Assembly (NCBI GenBank): GCA_902526645.1
Contig: CABZLS010000004.1
Location: 24,444-88,443, forward strand
Direction: 5' to 3'
Source of the DNA: an uncultured Pelagibacteraceae bacterium
GTDB lineage: Bacteria; Pseudomonadota; Alphaproteobacteria; Pelagibacterales; Pelagibacteraceae
Length of the DNA stretch: 64,000 nt
The notes below the pieces were generated by a model that was given only the letters and a program-made list of their open reading frames with translations, did not search any database and was not told the DNA's origin. A program made the position numbers and the translations under genes. This document shows, piece by piece, positions 53,576-64,000 of the stretch; positions within the stretch are counted from its first letter, which is position 1; every line of letters begins with the position of its first letter.

Positions 53576-54314
53576 TCATTAAATTAAGTTCTTTATTTAA
53601 AATTCTTAACCATTTAAGTGAGGAAAGGCTATGATCACCATTTTTAATTATAACTAATTTTTTTTTATAAGTTTTAAAAATTTTTAATACTTGCCTTGAA
53701 TAAATTACTGGCACTGAAGTATCTTTACTACCATGTATCATAACCACATTTAAGTCTTGAAGTATTTTTTTGTTTAGAACTTTATTATTTTTTCCATCCT
53801 TTATAAGTTGATATGTAATTGGATATTCATAGTCTCCATGCTTTAAATGAATTATTCGGTTTTTTTTGATTTCTTTTTTCATTTTATTTGAAAATTTTCT
53901 CCACATTAAATTTTCTAAAAATTCTGGAGCAGAGCCTATACCCATAAATCCCTTAATCTGTTTTTTAAATTTTAAAATTTGTATAAGGCCAATCCAAGCA
54001 CCCATACTAGAACCAATTAGTATAATATCATTTTTTTTTACAATTTTTTTAATTAGAAGAGACGTTTCTTTAGACCATTTAGAAATATTTCCATCAGTAA
54101 ATTTTCCTGAAGATTTGCCATGTCCAGAATACTCAAGTGCCAAAAAACCTAATTTATTTTTTTTTGCAAAATTCATAAAGTACTTAGGTTTCTTGCCCTC
54201 CAGATCAGACATAAATCCATGCAAGAAAACAATATAAGCAGCTTTTCTTTTAAAAATCTTTAAATATCTTATTTTTTTATTTTTAGTTATTTTGAAGTAA
54301 GTAAATTTTGTCAT
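53568..54314 (-). CDS. Alpha/beta hydrolase
   Basis: A 248-residue serine hydrolase with HGFMSDLEGKKP (oxyanion loop), GHGKSSGKF, IGSSMGAWIGL (nucleophile Ser), HGSKDTSVP (Asp) and NGDHSLSS (His). The layout is like small acyl or carboxyl esterases and bacterial BEM46-like proteins. No signal peptide is present. Substrate unknown. It is convergent with gltB and divergent from the glycosyltransferase. Confidence 0.85.
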   Translation of the reverse strand: MTKFTYFKITKNKKIRYLKIFKRKAAYIVFLHGFMSDLEGKKPKYFMNFAKKNKLGFLALEYSGHGKSSGKFTDGNISKWSKETSLLIKKIVKKNDIILIGSSMGAWIGLIQILKFKKQIKGFMGIGSAPEFLENLMWRKFSNKMKKEIKKNRIIHLKHGDYEYPITYQLIKDGKNNKVLNKKILQDLNVVMIHGSKDTSVPVIYSRQVLKIFKTYKKKLVIIKNGDHSLSSLKWLRILNKELNLMIN

Positions 54315-54356
54315 AAAAGTTTATAAGTTTAATTGATTATTATATAAACATATCAA

Positions 54357-55511
54357 ATGTCTTCTAATTTAAAAGTTTTACAAGTAATCCCAAAACTAGG
54401 ATATGGGGGTGCTGAGACAGGGTGTTATGATATTGCACACTACTTACCAGAAAATAATTGTGGTTCATTTATAGTAACAAGTGGAGGTGACTTAATAAAA
54501 TTTATAGATAGAACGAAAGTAAAATTAATTCGTCTTCCTGTTCATAGTAAAAACCCTTTTTTAATGCTTATAAACTCAATTATTTTAGTTGGAATTATTT
54601 TATATTATAATATTTCAATTGTTCATGCAAGAAGCCGTGCACCTGCATGGTCATGTCTACTGGCTACAAAATTGACTAATAGAAAATTTGTTACAACTTT
54701 TCATGGAACATATAATTTTAAAGGAAGATTAAAAAGATTTTACAATTCAGTAATGTTAAGATCAGATTTAGTAATTGCTGGTTCTAATTTTATTTTTTCC
54801 CATATAAAAGAAAATTATTCTGATTTAATTGATATGAAAAAAAAATTCCTAGTAATTTTTAGAGGGATTAATGTTGATTATTTTGATCCATCTACGACTA
54901 TTGAGAACGAGGAAAAGAAACTTTTAGATGAATGGCAAATCATAGAGAAGAAAAAAATTGTTTTAATGCCAGGAAGGCTCTCATATTGGAAGGGACAAGA
55001 ATTATTTATTGAAGCAATTAATTTAGTAAATAATGAACTTGGCTATGAAGCTTTTAATGCTGTAATACTTGGAAGTGATCAAGGAAGGAATTCATATAAG
55101 CAAAAGCTAATGGGACTATGTCAAAAGCACAATATTTCAAAACAAGTAAAATTTGTAAATCATTGTGAAAATATGGCATTGGCATATAAGGTTTCTGACA
55201 TAATTGTTTCTCCCTCTATTGAACCAGAGGCTTTTGGTAGAGTTTCAGTAGAAGCTCAATCGATGGAAAAAATAATAATTGCTAGTAATTTAGGTGGATC
55301 TAATGAGACAATTATTGATGAAAAGACAGGTCTGTTGTTTGAAGCTGGGAATGCTAAATCATTAAGTAAAAAAATAATAAAAGCACTGACCATGGATGAA
55401 AGTTCGTTGAAAACTATAGGTATTGAAGGTAGAAAAAACATTATTGAAAAATTTAATGTTGAAAAAATGTGTTTTTCTACTTATTCAGAATATAAAAGAT
55501 TATTAAATTAG
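54357..55511 (+). CDS. Family 4 glycosyltransferase
   Basis: A 384-residue GT-B glycosyltransferase. The N-terminus has LQVIPKLGYGGAETGCYDIA, and the C-terminal donor domain has MPGRLSYWKGQELFIEAI and SIEPEAFGRVSVEAQS, the E-x7-E motif of GT4. It probably adds a sugar to lipid A, LPS or an exopolysaccharide. The gene ends one base before thrS starts, an odd partner. It also lies in the same window as the truncated gene after lepA. Confidence 0.88.
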   Translation: MSSNLKVLQVIPKLGYGGAETGCYDIAHYLPENNCGSFIVTSGGDLIKFIDRTKVKLIRLPVHSKNPFLMLINSIILVGIILYYNISIVHARSRAPAWSCLLATKLTNRKFVTTFHGTYNFKGRLKRFYNSVMLRSDLVIAGSNFIFSHIKENYSDLIDMKKKFLVIFRGINVDYFDPSTTIENEEKKLLDEWQIIEKKKIVLMPGRLSYWKGQELFIEAINLVNNELGYEAFNAVILGSDQGRNSYKQKLMGLCQKHNISKQVKFVNHCENMALAYKVSDIIVSPSIEPEAFGRVSVEAQSMEKIIIASNLGGSNETIIDEKTGLLFEAGNAKSLSKKIIKALTMDESSLKTIGIEGRKNIIEKFNVEKMCFSTYSEYKRLLN

Positions 55512-57431
55512 ATGCCTGTAATTACATTAACCGATGGAAAAACTCTTAATTTTTCAAAAACGGTAACTGGATTAGAGATTGTAGAAAAAATAAGTAAATC
55601 TTTGGCCAAGCAAGCTTTGATTATGAGTGTAAATGGAGAATTAAAAGATTTATTTTATTCAATTGATAAAAATTGCTCTGTAAAAATTTTTACTTCAAAA
55701 GATCCAGAGGGACTGGAGGTTATAAGACATGATGCTGCACATATAATGGCTATGGCTGTTCAAGAATTATATCCAGGCACACAAGTGACAATTGGACCAG
55801 TAATAGAAAATGGTTTTTATTATGATTTTGCAAGAAAGGAACCATTTACAAGTGATGATCTAAAAAAGATTGAAAAAAAAATGTCTGAAATAATTGATAA
55901 AGATGTCAAAACAAGAAGAGAAGTTTGGGAGAGAAAAAAAGCGATTAGTCACTTTAAAAATATTGGTGAAAAGTACAAAGCTGAAATAATTGAGAGCATT
56001 CCTGAAAATGAAGAACTTTCTATCTACCATCATGGTGAAACTTGGCATGATTTATGTAGAGGTCCTCATTTAGTCTCATCTGGTAAAATTGGAAAAGCTT
56101 TTAAACTTACAAAAGTGTCAGGCGCATACTGGCGGGGAGATTCTAAAAACGAGATGCTTCAAAGAATCTATGGTACAAGTTGGGCAAATCAAAAAGACTT
56201 AGATGAGTATCTTCATAGAATTGAGGAGGCAGAAAAAAGGGATCATAGAAAACTTGGTAAAGAAATGGATTTATTTCATTTTAGAGAGGAAAGTCCAGGG
56301 TCAGTATTTTGGCATGAAAAGGGATGGGCATTGTTTCAGAAATTGATAAATTATATGAGGATGAAACAAGATATTGCTGGTTATAAAGAAATAAATACAC
56401 CTGAAGTTCTAGACAGAGGTTTATGGGAAAAGTCTGGACATTGGGAAAAGTTCGGAGCAAATATGTATACGTCGGTTACTCCAGATGAAAAAATATTTGC
56501 TATTAAACCTATGAATTGTCCTGGATGTGTAGAGCTTTATAATCAAGGACTTAAAAGTTATAAAGATTTACCATTGAAAATGTCAGAGTTTGGAAAAGTG
56601 CATCGTTATGAACCATCGGGTGCTCTTCATGGCTTACTAAGAGTTAGAGCATTTACTCAAGATGATGCTCACATATTTTGTACCGAAAATCAAATAACTA
56701 AAGAATGTTTAACAGTAACTAATCTTATTTTAGAAATTTACAAAGATCTTGGTTTTGAAAATGTTATTCTAAAATATTCTGATAGACCAGAATTAAGAGT
56801 TGGAGATGATAATGTTTGGGATAAAGCTGAAGCTGCGTTACTAGAAGCTGTTAAAGCGACTAAATTAGAATATACAATTAATAAAGGTGAAGGAGCATTT
56901 TATGGACCTAAAATAGAGTTTGTTTTAAGAGATGCCATAGGAAGAGATTGGCAATGTGGAACCTTACAAGTTGATTTTAATTTACCTGGCAGATTAGGCG
57001 CTTCATATGTTGATAAAGATGGAATTAAAAAAGTTCCTGTAATGTTGCATAGAGCATTATTTGGTTCGCTTGAGAGATTTATTGGAATATTGATTGAAAA
57101 TTACGCGGGCAAATTACCATTTTGGATTTCTCCTTTGCAAACTGTAGTCATACCTATTTCTGAAGATTTTGAAGATTATGCAAAAGAGGTATGTCAGAAG
57201 TTAAAAAGTTCTAGAATAAGTTCAATTGTTGATTTAAAAAATCATAATTTAAATTATAAAATTAGAGAACATTCATTAGCAAAAGTACCACTTTTATTGA
57301 TTTGTGGTAAAAAAGAAGTTGACAGTAATAGCGTAACTATTAGAAGATTGGATTCTAAAAAACAAGAAAATATGAAGTTAGATCAATTTTTAAAAACTTA
57401 TTCTGCTTTAAACAAAGTATACTCGAACTAA
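55512..57431 (+). CDS. thrS: Threonyl-tRNA synthetase
   Basis: Charges tRNA-Thr, 639 residues. The domains run in order: TGS (1-60), editing domain with HDAAHIMAMAV and a later HDLCRGPH, catalytic core with MNCPGC, RYEPSGALHGLLRVRAFTQD and LPFWISPLQ, then the anticodon-binding domain. Starts directly after the glycosyltransferase stop and ends one base before the infC GTG, the start of the infC-rpmI-rplT-pheST cluster. Confidence 0.98.
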   Translation: MPVITLTDGKTLNFSKTVTGLEIVEKISKSLAKQALIMSVNGELKDLFYSIDKNCSVKIFTSKDPEGLEVIRHDAAHIMAMAVQELYPGTQVTIGPVIENGFYYDFARKEPFTSDDLKKIEKKMSEIIDKDVKTRREVWERKKAISHFKNIGEKYKAEIIESIPENEELSIYHHGETWHDLCRGPHLVSSGKIGKAFKLTKVSGAYWRGDSKNEMLQRIYGTSWANQKDLDEYLHRIEEAEKRDHRKLGKEMDLFHFREESPGSVFWHEKGWALFQKLINYMRMKQDIAGYKEINTPEVLDRGLWEKSGHWEKFGANMYTSVTPDEKIFAIKPMNCPGCVELYNQGLKSYKDLPLKMSEFGKVHRYEPSGALHGLLRVRAFTQDDAHIFCTENQITKECLTVTNLILEIYKDLGFENVILKYSDRPELRVGDDNVWDKAEAALLEAVKATKLEYTINKGEGAFYGPKIEFVLRDAIGRDWQCGTLQVDFNLPGRLGASYVDKDGIKKVPVMLHRALFGSLERFIGILIENYAGKLPFWISPLQTVVIPISEDFEDYAKEVCQKLKSSRISSIVDLKNHNLNYKIREHSLAKVPLLLICGKKEVDSNSVTIRRLDSKKQENMKLDQFLKTYSALNKVYSN

Positions 57432-57977
57432 GTGGCAGAGTTTAAACAAAATTATTTTCAAAAAAGAACAAAGGATCGTGGTCCAAGATCAAATAATCGA
57501 ATTTCATCTCCAGAAGTACAGGTTATAGCTACAGATGGTGAAAACTTAGGAATTCTAAATACAAATGAAGCTATATCCATAGCAAAAAAACAAGGTCTAG
57601 ATTTAATTGAGATTGCTCCTAATGCAAATCCACCAGTTTGTAAAATTATGGACATGGGAAAGTTTAAATATGATGCTCAGAAAAAAGCTAATCTTGCAAA
57701 AAAAAAACAAAAAATTATTTCTTTAAAAGAAATTAAAATGAGACCTGTAACAGAAACTCATGATTATGAATTTAAAGTGAAAAATGCTAAAAAATTTATT
57801 GCTAAGGGAGATAAGGTAAAATTTACAATTAGATTTAAAGGAAGAGAACTTCAACATTCACATTTAGGCAACAAACTTATGACTAAAATTAAGGAAGATA
57901 TGAAGGAAATTGGTAAAGTTGAATTAGATCCTAAATTTGATGGAAAACAGATGATAATGGTAATTCAGCCATTATAA
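57432..57977 (+). CDS. infC: Translation initiation factor IF-3
   Basis: Keeps 30S subunits free and checks the start codon. The 181 residues have the N-terminal RSNNRISSPEVQVIATDGENLG motif, a basic linker (AQKKANLAKKKQKII) and the C-terminal KEIKMRPVTETHDYEFKVKNA domain. The start is GTG at 57432, one base after the thrS TAA, and no ribosome site is visible. E. coli infC uses AUU in autoregulation; whether GTG does the same is not known here. Confidence 0.96.
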   Translation: MAEFKQNYFQKRTKDRGPRSNNRISSPEVQVIATDGENLGILNTNEAISIAKKQGLDLIEIAPNANPPVCKIMDMGKFKYDAQKKANLAKKKQKIISLKEIKMRPVTETHDYEFKVKNAKKFIAKGDKVKFTIRFKGRELQHSHLGNKLMTKIKEDMKEIGKVELDPKFDGKQMIMVIQPL

Positions 57978-57990
57978 AAATTAATTGTAG

Positions 57991-58019
57991 TTGTAAATTT
58001 TTATTAATCTATGTATAAC
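57991..58019 (+). promoter_or_regulatory. rpmI promoter giving a nearly leaderless mRNA
   Basis: TTGTAA (57991-57996), 17 bases, TATAAC (58014-58019), just past infC. Transcription would start near 58026, five bases before the rpmI ATG at 58031. This gives rpmI-rplT an internal promoter and no L20-type leader. Confidence 0.5.
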
Positions 58020-58030
58020 CTCGCAAAATT

Positions 58031-58237
58031 ATGCCAAAATTAAAAACAAAAAGTTCAGCAAAAAAAAGATTCAAAATATCTGCAAAAGGAAAAGTGATTA
58101 GTGCTCAAGCAGGTAAAAGACATGGTATGATTAAAAGGACAAATTCACAAATAAGAAAATTAAGAGGTACTACTACATTGGCAAAACAAGATTCAAAAAT
58201 TGTTAAATCTTATATGCCTTATAGTTTAAGAGGTTGA
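58031..58237 (+). CDS. rpmI: Large ribosomal subunit protein L35
   Basis: A 68-residue basic protein of the 50S subunit. [20 protein letters not shown] is the typical L35 start, and the [18 protein letters not shown] loop follows. The stop is one base before the rplT ATG. Confidence 0.96.
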   Translation: MPKLKTKSSAKKRFKISAKGKVISAQAGKRHGMIKRTNSQIRKLRGTTTLAKQDSKIVKSYMPYSLRG

Positions 58238-58238
58238 A

Positions 58239-58595
58239 ATGGCTAGAGTAAAAAGAGGTGTAACAAGCAGAGCGAAACATAAAAAAGTTCTTAAAACTGT
58301 CAAAGGTCAATGGGGCAGGAGAAAAAATACTATAAGAGTTGCTAAGCAAGCAATGGAAAAAGCAATGCAATATGCTTATAGAGATCGTAGAAATAAAAAA
58401 AGGGACTTTAAATCCTTATGGATACAAAGAATTAACGCTGGTGTTAGAGCTGAAGGTTTAACCTATTCAAAATTTATTTATGGATTAAGTAAGTGTGGTA
58501 TCAAAATTGATAGAAAAATACTTGCTGAGATAGCTTACGATAGCCCAGAGGCCTTTAAAACCATCGTTCAAAAAGCACAATCCGCATTAAATTAA
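58239..58595 (+). CDS. rplT: Large ribosomal subunit protein L20
   Basis: A 118-residue 50S assembly protein. [19 protein letters not shown] and [20 protein letters not shown] are family signatures. Its start is one base after rpmI, so the pair is coupled. In other bacteria L20 represses its own operon by binding a leader; no such leader is obvious here. Confidence 0.97.
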   Translation: MARVKRGVTSRAKHKKVLKTVKGQWGRRKNTIRVAKQAMEKAMQYAYRDRRNKKRDFKSLWIQRINAGVRAEGLTYSKFIYGLSKCGIKIDRKILAEIAYDSPEAFKTIVQKAQSALN

Positions 58596-58609
58596 TCTTC
58601 TCTATTGTT

Positions 58610-58629
58610 TTATTTCTCTGAAGAAATAA
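58610..58629. repeat. Short inverted repeat between rplT and pheS
   Basis: TTATTTCT, CTGA, AGAAATAA: a perfect 8-bp stem with a four-base loop, mostly A-T. It is not followed by a T-run, so it is not a clear terminator. It may be a weak hairpin before pheS. Confidence 0.35.
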
Positions 58630-58638
58630 TCTATTAAA

Positions 58639-59706
58639 ATGTCTGATCTTAAAAAATTAAAAGATGAATTTTTCTTAAAATTAAAAAAACAATCAAATCT
58701 TTCGGAAATTAATCAAATTAAATCAGATCTATTTGGTAAAAATGGAATTATTTCATCAGAGTTTAAAAAAATAAGTTCAATTACTGAGTCAAAAAGAAAA
58801 CAATTTGCCTCTGATCTTAATATTATTAAGAATGAATTACAGGATTTGATTAATTTAAAAATAAATGAGATTGAAAATTTAAAAATTAATGAGAAGTTGG
58901 AAAAAGAAAAAATTGATATAACTTTACCTGAAAGGCCATTTATAAGAGGTAAAATCCATCCAGTGTCTCAAACAATTGATGAAGTATCATCTATATTTTC
59001 AGAAATAGGTTTTAGCGTTGAGGAAGGTCCTGATGTTGAAAATGAGTATAATAATTTTACAGCACTTAACACTCCTGATAACCATCCAGCTAGAGATATG
59101 CATGACACATTTTATCTTGATAAAAAAAAAGAAAGATTACTTCGTACTCATACTTCTCCAGTTCAAATAAGAACCATGATGAAAGGTAAGCCGCCCTTTA
59201 AGATAATTGCACCCGGCAGAACGTATAGATCTGATAGTGATCAAACACATTCTCCAATGTTTCATCAAGTTGAGGGTCTTCATATAGATAAAAATATAAA
59301 TATGGGTCATCTAAAAGGGTGCTTAAATTATTTTATTAAAGAGTTTTTTGAAGTAGATAAAATAAAAATGAGATTTAGACCGAGTCACTTTCCATTTACG
59401 GAGCCTTCTGCTGAAGTAGATATTGGATTTAAAATTAAAGATGGAAAAATAATTATAGGTGAGGGAGACCAATGGCTTGAAATTTTAGGGTGTGGGATGG
59501 TCCATCCGAATGTTTTAAGAAATGTGAAAGTTGATCCTTCAAAATTTCAAGGATACGCATTTGGCATAGGAATAGACAGATTAGCTATGCTTAAATATGG
59601 AATTAATGATTTAAGATCTTTTTTTGATTGTGACTACAGATGGTTAAAGCATTTTGGATTTGATCCCTTAGATGTACCAACAAATTATAGAGGTCTAAGT
59701 AGATGA
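58639..59706 (+). CDS. pheS: Phenylalanyl-tRNA synthetase alpha subunit
   Basis: Catalytic subunit of the alpha2-beta2 enzyme, 355 residues. The N-terminal coiled coil (1-95) is followed by the class II core: [51 protein letters not shown] and the [14 protein letters not shown] motif 3. Its stop overlaps the pheT start by four bases (ATGA). Confidence 0.98.
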   Translation: MSDLKKLKDEFFLKLKKQSNLSEINQIKSDLFGKNGIISSEFKKISSITESKRKQFASDLNIIKNELQDLINLKINEIENLKINEKLEKEKIDITLPERPFIRGKIHPVSQTIDEVSSIFSEIGFSVEEGPDVENEYNNFTALNTPDNHPARDMHDTFYLDKKKERLLRTHTSPVQIRTMMKGKPPFKIIAPGRTYRSDSDQTHSPMFHQVEGLHIDKNINMGHLKGCLNYFIKEFFEVDKIKMRFRPSHFPFTEPSAEVDIGFKIKDGKIIIGEGDQWLEILGCGMVHPNVLRNVKVDPSKFQGYAFGIGIDRLAMLKYGINDLRSFFDCDYRWLKHFGFDPLDVPTNYRGLSR

Positions 59707-62111
59707 AACTAACATTTAATTGGTTGAAAGATCATTTAAAGACTTCTTTACAAGAAAAAAACCTTTTAGAACAATTGACTAATATTGGATTAGAGGTAGA
59801 GAAAGTAGAAAATTTAACTGCAAATAATGAGCTATTTAAAATAGCAAGAATTGTCAAAACCAAAAAGCATCCAAATGCAGATCGACTTAAGGTTTGTTTT
59901 GTAAATGTAGGGGAAAAAGATTTAAAAGAAGTTGTTTGTGGAGCAACTAATGCGAAAGAGGGATTGATTACTATATATGCTCCACCAGGAGCAGTTATTC
60001 CAAAAACAAATACAAAACTAGTAATAGCTAAGATTAGAGGTGTTATTTCTCACGGGATGCTTTGTTCTGAATCTGAACTTAATTTATCAGATGAGAGTGA
60101 TGGGATTGTTGAATTATCTAAATCTAAGTATCAGAAAAAAATTGGTAACAATTTTTTTTCGAAGTCAGAGTCAAATCTTATTGATTTATCTATTACTCCT
60201 AATAGACCAGATTGTCTTGGGGTTAGAGGAATTGCAAGAGATCTTGCTGCTTCTGGATTTGGAAAATTAAAAGTTAAAAGCGAGAGAAAGATTAAATCAA
60301 AAGCAAAACAAACAATAAATGTAAAAATAACTAGAGAAAAAGGTCAAGGATGTACTGCTTTTGGAAGCTGTTTAATTACAAATGTAAAAAATACTGAAAG
60401 TCCAGAATGGCTTAAAGACAAATTGATTTCAGTAGGTCAAAAACCAATTTCAGCAATAGTTGATATAACTAATTATGTTATGCTTGATATGAACCGTCCG
60501 CTACATGCTTACGATGCAGATAAAATTGAAAAAAGTATAATAGTTCGAAATTCAAAATCTGGTGAAGAGTTTACAGCACTTGACAATAAAAATTATAGAT
60601 TAGAGAGTGGCATGTGTGTAATAAGCGATAATAAAGGAGTTCTAGGTTTAGGAGGAATTATTGGTGGAATTAGATCAGGTACTAAATTTAATACCAAAAA
60701 TATATTGTTAGAATCTGCTTACTTTGAGCCCAGTTCAATAAGAAAAACAGCAAAAAAATTAAATCTTGATACAGATGCTAAGTTTAGATTTGAAAGAGGT
60801 ATTGATCCATTATCTATAGAAGAGGGTTTAAATAAAGCAGCATTATTAATTCAAGAAATATGTGGTGGTGAGATTAGTAATATAGATGTTCAAAAAATTG
60901 AAAATTTCAAAACTAAAAACATAAAATTTGACCCAAATCTTTTTGAAAAGATATCTGGTTTTAAAATTTCCTCTAAAGAAATGCTTAAGATTTTGGATGG
61001 TCTTGGTTTTAAATTTAAGAAAGAAAAAAAATGTTTTAAATTAAATGTTCCATCGTGGAGACCTGACATTCTGCAGGATGTAGATATTATAGAGGAATTA
61101 GTAAGAATTAGTGGTTATGATAAAATTAAAACTATAGAACCTTTAAAGAATAGAATTAAATCTACTTTAACTCAATCTCAAAAGTTGTTCCATTTTTTAC
61201 AAAGATCAGTTGCTTCCAAAGGTTATATGGAGGCAATCACCTGGTCCTTCACAGATAGAAATTATAATGATTATTTTAAAGATAAAAATAGTGAAATTAG
61301 GATTATAAATCCTATTAGTTCTGAATTGGATGTCTTAAGAAATTCCATATATTCAAATTTAATTATGCACATGAGTAAAAATCTTGATAGAGGGTTTAAA
61401 GATTTATCAATATTCGAAATAGGTCCCGTATTTAAGGGTTCTAATCCAGGCGACCAAAATATAGTAGTTTGTGGTTTATCTGCAGGTAAAAAATCAAGAT
61501 TATCTTGGATTGAAAAAGAGAGATATGTTGATGTATTTGATGCCAAACGAGATGTGGTTCAGACTTTGGTTGAAGCAGGTTATAGCTACGAAAAGTTTAT
61601 TATAGATAGTAAAACGCCAAATTATTATCACCCTGGTAAATCTGGCAGATTGTTTTTAAATAGTGAAAAAGATAATATTGCTGCATATTTTGGTGAAATT
61701 CATCCTAATATTTTGAGAAAAATTGATATTAAAACAGAAACTCTAGTAGGTTTTGAAATTTTTTTAGATAATTTAAAATTACCTAAAAAAACATTAAATA
61801 ATCAAAAAAAAAATTTTATTACTTCAGACTATCAGAAATCAGAGCGTGATTTTGCATTTGTTGTAAATAAAAATACAAAAGCTCAAGACCTGATAAATGC
61901 TATTTCTAGTGTAGATCAAAACATGATCAGTAATATAAAAATTTTTGATGTTTATGAAGGTCCTAATATTCCTGAAAATCAAAAATCCATTGCAATCAAC
62001 ATCACAATACAATCTTATGAAAAAACTTTAAATGATAACGATTTAGAAAAATTAAATAAATTAATTATTGAAACAGTAGAAAACAAAACAGGTGCCAAAA
62101 TTCGTTCTTAA
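59703..62111 (+). CDS. pheT: Phenylalanyl-tRNA synthetase beta subunit
   Basis: Editing and tRNA-binding subunit, 802 residues. The N-terminal EMAP-II-like tRNA-binding domain (about 40-150) has [11 protein letters not shown]3/B4 follows with [15 protein letters not shown], then B5, the synthetase-like core and the FDX-ACB anticodon-binding end ([14 protein letters not shown] to the end). Overlaps pheS by four bases and ends five bases before lepA. Confidence 0.97.
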   Translation: MKLTFNWLKDHLKTSLQEKNLLEQLTNIGLEVEKVENLTANNELFKIARIVKTKKHPNADRLKVCFVNVGEKDLKEVVCGATNAKEGLITIYAPPGAVIPKTNTKLVIAKIRGVISHGMLCSESELNLSDESDGIVELSKSKYQKKIGNNFFSKSESNLIDLSITPNRPDCLGVRGIARDLAASGFGKLKVKSERKIKSKAKQTINVKITREKGQGCTAFGSCLITNVKNTESPEWLKDKLISVGQKPISAIVDITNYVMLDMNRPLHAYDADKIEKSIIVRNSKSGEEFTALDNKNYRLESGMCVISDNKGVLGLGGIIGGIRSGTKFNTKNILLESAYFEPSSIRKTAKKLNLDTDAKFRFERGIDPLSIEEGLNKAALLIQEICGGEISNIDVQKIENFKTKNIKFDPNLFEKISGFKISSKEMLKILDGLGFKFKKEKKCFKLNVPSWRPDILQDVDIIEELVRISGYDKIKTIEPLKNRIKSTLTQSQKLFHFLQRSVASKGYMEAITWSFTDRNYNDYFKDKNSEIRIINPISSELDVLRNSIYSNLIMHMSKNLDRGFKDLSIFEIGPVFKGSNPGDQNIVVCGLSAGKKSRLSWIEKERYVDVFDAKRDVVQTLVEAGYSYEKFIIDSKTPNYYHPGKSGRLFLNSEKDNIAAYFGEIHPNILRKIDIKTETLVGFEIFLDNLKLPKKTLNNQKKNFITSDYQKSERDFAFVVNKNTKAQDLINAISSVDQNMISNIKIFDVYEGPNIPENQKSIAINITIQSYEKTLNDNDLEKLNKLIIETVENKTGAKIRS

Positions 62112-62116
62112 GAAAA

Positions 62117-63925
62117 ATGAGCACAATTAATCACATAAGAAACTTTGCGATAATTGCCCATATTGACCATGGTAAATCTACTATTGCAGATAGAATAATT
62201 CACAGATGTGGTGGATTGACAGAAAGAGAAATGAAAGCACAAGTCTTAGACTCTATGGATATAGAAAGAGAAAGAGGAATTACAATTAAAGCCCAAACTG
62301 TGAAACTTAATTACAAGTCCAAAAATGGAAAAGAATATATTTTGAATATAATTGATACTCCTGGACATGTAGATTTTAGCTATGAAGTAAGCAGATCTCT
62401 TTATGCATGTGAAGGATCTATTTTAATTGTGGATAGCACTCAAGGTGTAGAGGCTCAAACATTAGCGAATGTCTATCAAGCTTTAGATATAAATCATGAA
62501 ATTATTCCAGTTCTAAATAAAATTGATTTACCGGCATCCGATATAGAAAGAACAAAAAAACAAATTGAGGATGTTATAGGAATAGATACTGAAAATGCTA
62601 TCAGTTGTTCAGGAAAAACTGGAGAAGGTATAGATGAAATATTAGAACAAATAGTTAATCAGTTACCAGAACCTAAGGGTAGTTTAGATCAGGATTTAAA
62701 GTGCTTATTAGTAGATAGTTGGTATGACACATACTTAGGAGTTGTGATTCTAGTCAGAGTTATAAATGGTAAAATTTTAAAAAATATGAAGATAAAAATG
62801 CTTTCAACTGATCAAGACTATGTTGTTGAAAAAGTAGGTCTATTTACTCCTAAACCAAAAGACGTAAATGAACTCAATTCTGGAGAAATAGGATTCATAA
62901 CAACAGGTATTAAAGTTTTATCTGATACTAAAGTTGGAGACACAATTTGTGATGCAACAAAGCCGAAAGTTGATGCTTTACCTGGTTTTAAGCCAAGTAA
63001 ACCGGTTGTTTTTTGTGGTTTATTCCCAGTCGACAGTTCTGAATATCAAAAATTAAAAGATGGACTGGCTAAATTACAGCTTAATGACTCCAGCTTTTCT
63101 TATGAGGCCGAGTCTTCATCAGCTTTAGGTTTAGGTTTTAGATGTGGATTTTTGGGATTATTGCATCTTGAAATAATAACCGAGAGATTAGAAAGAGAAT
63201 TTGATGTTAACTTATTAACAACCACACCAGGTGTAGTTTATAAAGTAGAACTTAATGATGGGAATATAAAGGATTTACAAAATCCGTCTAGTTTACCAGA
63301 TCCAACATTTATCAAGTCTATAGAAGAGCCTTGGATTAAAGCTACGATAATCACTCCAGATAATTATTTAGGTTCAATAATCAAACTATGCCAGGATAAA
63401 AGAGGTATTCAAACTAACCTTAGCTACTCAGGAAATAGAGCTGTTATATCATATGAATTACCATTAAATGAAGTTGTTTTTGATTTTAATGATAGAATTA
63501 AGTCTATGACAAGTGGTTATGCTAGTTTTGATTACGAAATTATAGAACATAGAGAGGGTGAATTAGTGAAACTAAGTATTTTAGTAAATAGCGAGCCAGT
63601 TGATGCACTTGCAATGATGATACACAAAGATTTCGCACAAAAAACGGGAAGAGAAGTCTGTGAAAAATTGAAAGACTTAATACCTAGACATAATTTTATG
63701 ATTCCAATTCAAGCGGCTATTGGAGGAAAAATTATAGCAAGAGAAACTATAAAAGGTTTTAAAAAAGATGTATTAACAAAAATCCACGGTGGTGGTGCGA
63801 CAGATAGAAAAAGAAAACTTTTAGAAAAACAAAAAAAAGGAAAAGCTCGATCTAAACAATTTGGAAAAGTAGAAATTCCACAAGAAGCTTTTATTGGAGT
63901 CTTAAAAATAAATAAAGAAACTTAA
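62117..63925 (+). CDS. lepA: Elongation factor 4 (LepA)
   Basis: Ribosome-associated GTPase proposed to act in back-translocation or initiation. The 602 residues have [13 protein letters not shown] (G1), [11 protein letters not shown] (G2), [12 protein letters not shown] (G3) and NKIDLPASD (G4). The C-terminal LepA domain ends near [18 protein letters not shown]. It lies five bases after pheT and 10 bases before a gene running off the window. Confidence 0.98.
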   Translation: MSTINHIRNFAIIAHIDHGKSTIADRIIHRCGGLTEREMKAQVLDSMDIERERGITIKAQTVKLNYKSKNGKEYILNIIDTPGHVDFSYEVSRSLYACEGSILIVDSTQGVEAQTLANVYQALDINHEIIPVLNKIDLPASDIERTKKQIEDVIGIDTENAISCSGKTGEGIDEILEQIVNQLPEPKGSLDQDLKCLLVDSWYDTYLGVVILVRVINGKILKNMKIKMLSTDQDYVVEKVGLFTPKPKDVNELNSGEIGFITTGIKVLSDTKVGDTICDATKPKVDALPGFKPSKPVVFCGLFPVDSSEYQKLKDGLAKLQLNDSSFSYEAESSSALGLGFRCGFLGLLHLEIITERLEREFDVNLLTTTPGVVYKVELNDGNIKDLQNPSSLPDPTFIKSIEEPWIKATIITPDNYLGSIIKLCQDKRGIQTNLSYSGNRAVISYELPLNEVVFDFNDRIKSMTSGYASFDYEIIEHREGELVKLSILVNSEPVDALAMMIHKDFAQKTGREVCEKLKDLIPRHNFMIPIQAAIGGKIIARETIKGFKKDVLTKIHGGGATDRKRKLLEKQKKGKARSKQFGKVEIPQEAFIGVLKINKET

Positions 63926-63935
63926 CAAATTTTTA

Positions 63936-64000
63936 ATGCAAATTAGAAAAAAAATTATTCTTTTTGAGGGTGAACTTAAAGGTGGAAAAGGTCATCATTA
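63936..64000 (+). CDS. Start of an unknown gene, cut by the window end
   Basis: An ATG ten bases after lepA opens a frame of at least 21 codons that starts MQIRKKIILFEGELKGGKGH and runs to the window edge. A hydrophobic strand (KIILFEG) followed by a Gly/Lys-rich loop fits the first strand of a Rossmann-like domain, as in nucleotide-binding proteins or GT-B glycosyltransferases. Too little is present for a name. Confidence 0.45.
   Translation, partial: MQIRKKIILFEGELKGGKGHH

Overview
The window looks like a stretch of chromosome from a SAR11-type alphaproteobacterium (Pelagibacterales). I infer this from the very AT-rich sequence, genes packed with overlaps or gaps of a few bases, small gene families, and alphaproteobacterial gene orders: fabA-fabB-fabI divergent from irr; mutM divergent from ubiE-ubiB-coaBC-dut; rpsT next to dnaA; a SUV3-like helicase near fdxA and carD. 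I see no prophage, insertion sequence, CRISPR array, rRNA or clear pseudogene. There are two tRNA genes: Leu(CAA) and Arg(ACG).

Layout. 1-7950: the end of lnt, then metK and a trimmed transcription/translation cluster nusA-infB-rbfA-rpsO-pnp, without rimP, ylxR or truB between these genes. 7996-10230: a secreted C-type lectin joined to an autotransporter barrel. 10227-16405: unsaturated fatty-acid synthesis (fabI, fabB, fabA), the iron/heme regulator irr, catalase-peroxidase katG, an Asp/Asn hydroxylase-like protein and a small membrane protein. 16406-16761: a short Cys-rich gene, missed by usual length cut-offs, behind two Fur-box-like palindromes. 16762-23088: an SH3 protein, a ThiF/MoeB-like E1, dut, coaBC, ubiB, ubiE, mutM and rpsT. 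23373-25893: dnaA-dnaN. 25890-33000: plsC-like, lysA, a tiny lipoprotein, argH, a TlpA-like thioredoxin, a HIG1-like protein, an esterase, an HNH nuclease, coq7, dsbB and a DedA-like protein. 33044-39830: tRNA-Leu, an acyl-CoA synthetase, a 24-residue Lys/Arg protein, carD, fdxA, a TerB-like protein, a helicase and a thioesterase. 39951-47447: tRNA-Arg, a thiolase, aceE with an extra lipoyl domain, aceF, a DMT permease and uppP. 47631-53575: gltD-gltB. 53568-64000: a hydrolase, a glycosyltransferase, thrS-infC-rpmI-rplT-pheS-pheT-lepA and the first 65 bases of another gene.

Most genes are housekeeping. The parts most worth a second look are: the lipoyl domain fused to a homodimeric-type pyruvate dehydrogenase E1; the EPN/WND lectin autotransporter; matching Irr-like operators before irr and katG; the iron-box-associated Cys-rich mini-gene; the 24-residue polycationic protein with its own promoter and terminator; an intrinsic terminator directly before nusA; a perfect 10-bp dyad before gltD; and promoters placed so close to rpsT and rpmI that their mRNAs would be nearly leaderless. 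I found no defence system or other multi-gene cassette that looks wholly new. All assignments rest on reading the sequence and recalled family features; no database search was run.
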